Translations under genes and position numbers: made by a program | Shown: positions 63,751-64,000 of the stretch, piece by piece | Layout: each line of letters opens with the position of its first letter | Numbering within the stretch: position 1 is the first letter of the stretch | Source of the DNA: Malaciobacter pacificus | GTDB taxonomy: Bacteria; Campylobacterota; Campylobacteria; Campylobacterales; Arcobacteraceae | Direction of reading: 5' to 3' | Assembly: GCF_004214795.1 (NCBI RefSeq) | Contig: NZ_CP035928.1 | Span: 2,593,992-2,657,991, forward strand | Length of the DNA stretch: 64,000 nucleotides | The notes under the pieces: model-generated | The model's database searches: none | Seen by the model: only the letters and a program-made list of their open reading frames with translations | What the model was told of the DNA's origin: nothing

Positions 63751-64000
63751 ACTTTCTTGTATATTTTTAATTCACGTCTTCAAAGAGCGATATAATGGTA
63801 TTTTATTTATAAATTTTCACTTAAAGAATATAAACTATTCACATCTTATTCACTATGTGTATAACTTTTTTTTAATAATAATTTTTTTTCTTTCACTATA
63901 TTTTTCACATATTATTCACATCTTTTCACACATGTGAAAAGATTTTATTAAAAATTAGATATAATATCTACTATTTAGAAATACAAAGAGTTAATTATAT
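63731..64000. other. chromosomal replication origin region (ruvC-dnaA spacer)
   Basis: At least eight DnaA-box-like sequences crowd this spacer: TTTTCAC at 63814-63820, CTATTCACA at 63835, TTATTCACT at 63846, an inverted TTATACACA at 63856-63864, TTTTTCACA at 63901, TTATTCACA at 63912, CTTTTCACA at 63922, and its inverted copy at 63933-63941. The last two form a palindrome. A very AT-rich stretch that could serve as the unwinding element, with a TATAAT, follows at 63942-63980. dnaA should begin shortly after base 64000. Confidence 0.85.

Noticed and set aside
1..64000. tRNA or rRNA genes
   Set aside because: I saw no cloverleaf-like sequence or rRNA segment on either strand; a tRNAscan run would be decisive.

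Overview
The window is AT-rich, densely packed bacterial DNA, most likely from the main chromosome of an Arcobacter-like member of the Campylobacterota (family Arcobacteraceae). The basis is the gene content (a sphaeroides-heme-protein/diheme-cytochrome cluster with its own two-component system, LemA plus TPM proteins, ArsS-type kinase, DASH cryptochrome, NhaD) and the right edge. There ruvC is followed by a cluster of DnaA boxes, the ruvC-oriC-dnaA order known for this phylum. dnaA itself should begin just past base 64000.

Layout. 1-1.15 kb: truncated IS4-type element. 1.2-10.8 kb: methionine sulfoxide repair (msrAB), an Fnr-type regulator facing a YgbA-like gene across an Fnr/Dnr-type operator, ung, a ThDP enzyme plus aldehyde dehydrogenase operon, LemA/TPM envelope proteins, a HAD phosphatase and a DUF4405 membrane protein. 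10.9-18.8 kb: Rof-like protein, a MarR-tandem Bcr/CflA-NhaD efflux operon, DASH cryptochrome, NIF3-like, DUF350 and two very small genes. 18.9-20.7 kb: a cold-shock gene split by an insertion sequence with a 4-bp target duplication. 20.9-23.4 kb: flavoprotein, tandem hemerythrin, cupin. 23.5-30.8 kb: a sulfate-assimilation operon (metY-rrf2-cysK-DUF2061-cysH-cysD-cysN-sulfite reductase-like) behind a perfect-consensus promoter; its last protein lacks the siroheme/[4Fe-4S] C-terminal part. 30.8-38.5 kb: class V aminotransferase, metallophosphoesterase, a 1375-residue Ig-repeat/vWA lipoprotein, a small heat-shock gene under a CIRCE element, and a 36-residue membrane peptide. 38.7-47.5 kb: five genes of the transglutaminase / DUF2126 / circularly permuted ATP-grasp / alpha-E type, in fused and unfused versions that converge. 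47.7-55.7 kb: typA, the SHP-DHC-cytochrome b cluster (the cytochrome b-DHC fusion carries a one-base frameshift), Spy-like protein, response regulator, kinase, membrane protein and glutaminase. 55.7-58.9 kb: an HD-GYP sensor gene split by a second copy of the IS4-type element (7-bp target duplication). 58.9-64 kb: a flavocytochrome c sulfide dehydrogenase-like pair whose cytochrome is a lipoprotein with Asp-rich calcium-type repeats, TRIC channel, purN, ruvC and the origin.

Three genes are visibly broken (cold-shock, HD-GYP, cytochrome b-DHC) and a fourth (sulfite reductase) looks C-terminally incomplete. Removing each insertion sequence plus one target duplicate rejoins the original reading frames of the two split genes. 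The two IS4-type copies face opposite ways about 55 kb apart and could support an inversion. The most interesting little-described system is the doubled ATP-grasp/alpha-E/transglutaminase cluster. All functional calls come from reading motifs by eye; no database search was run.
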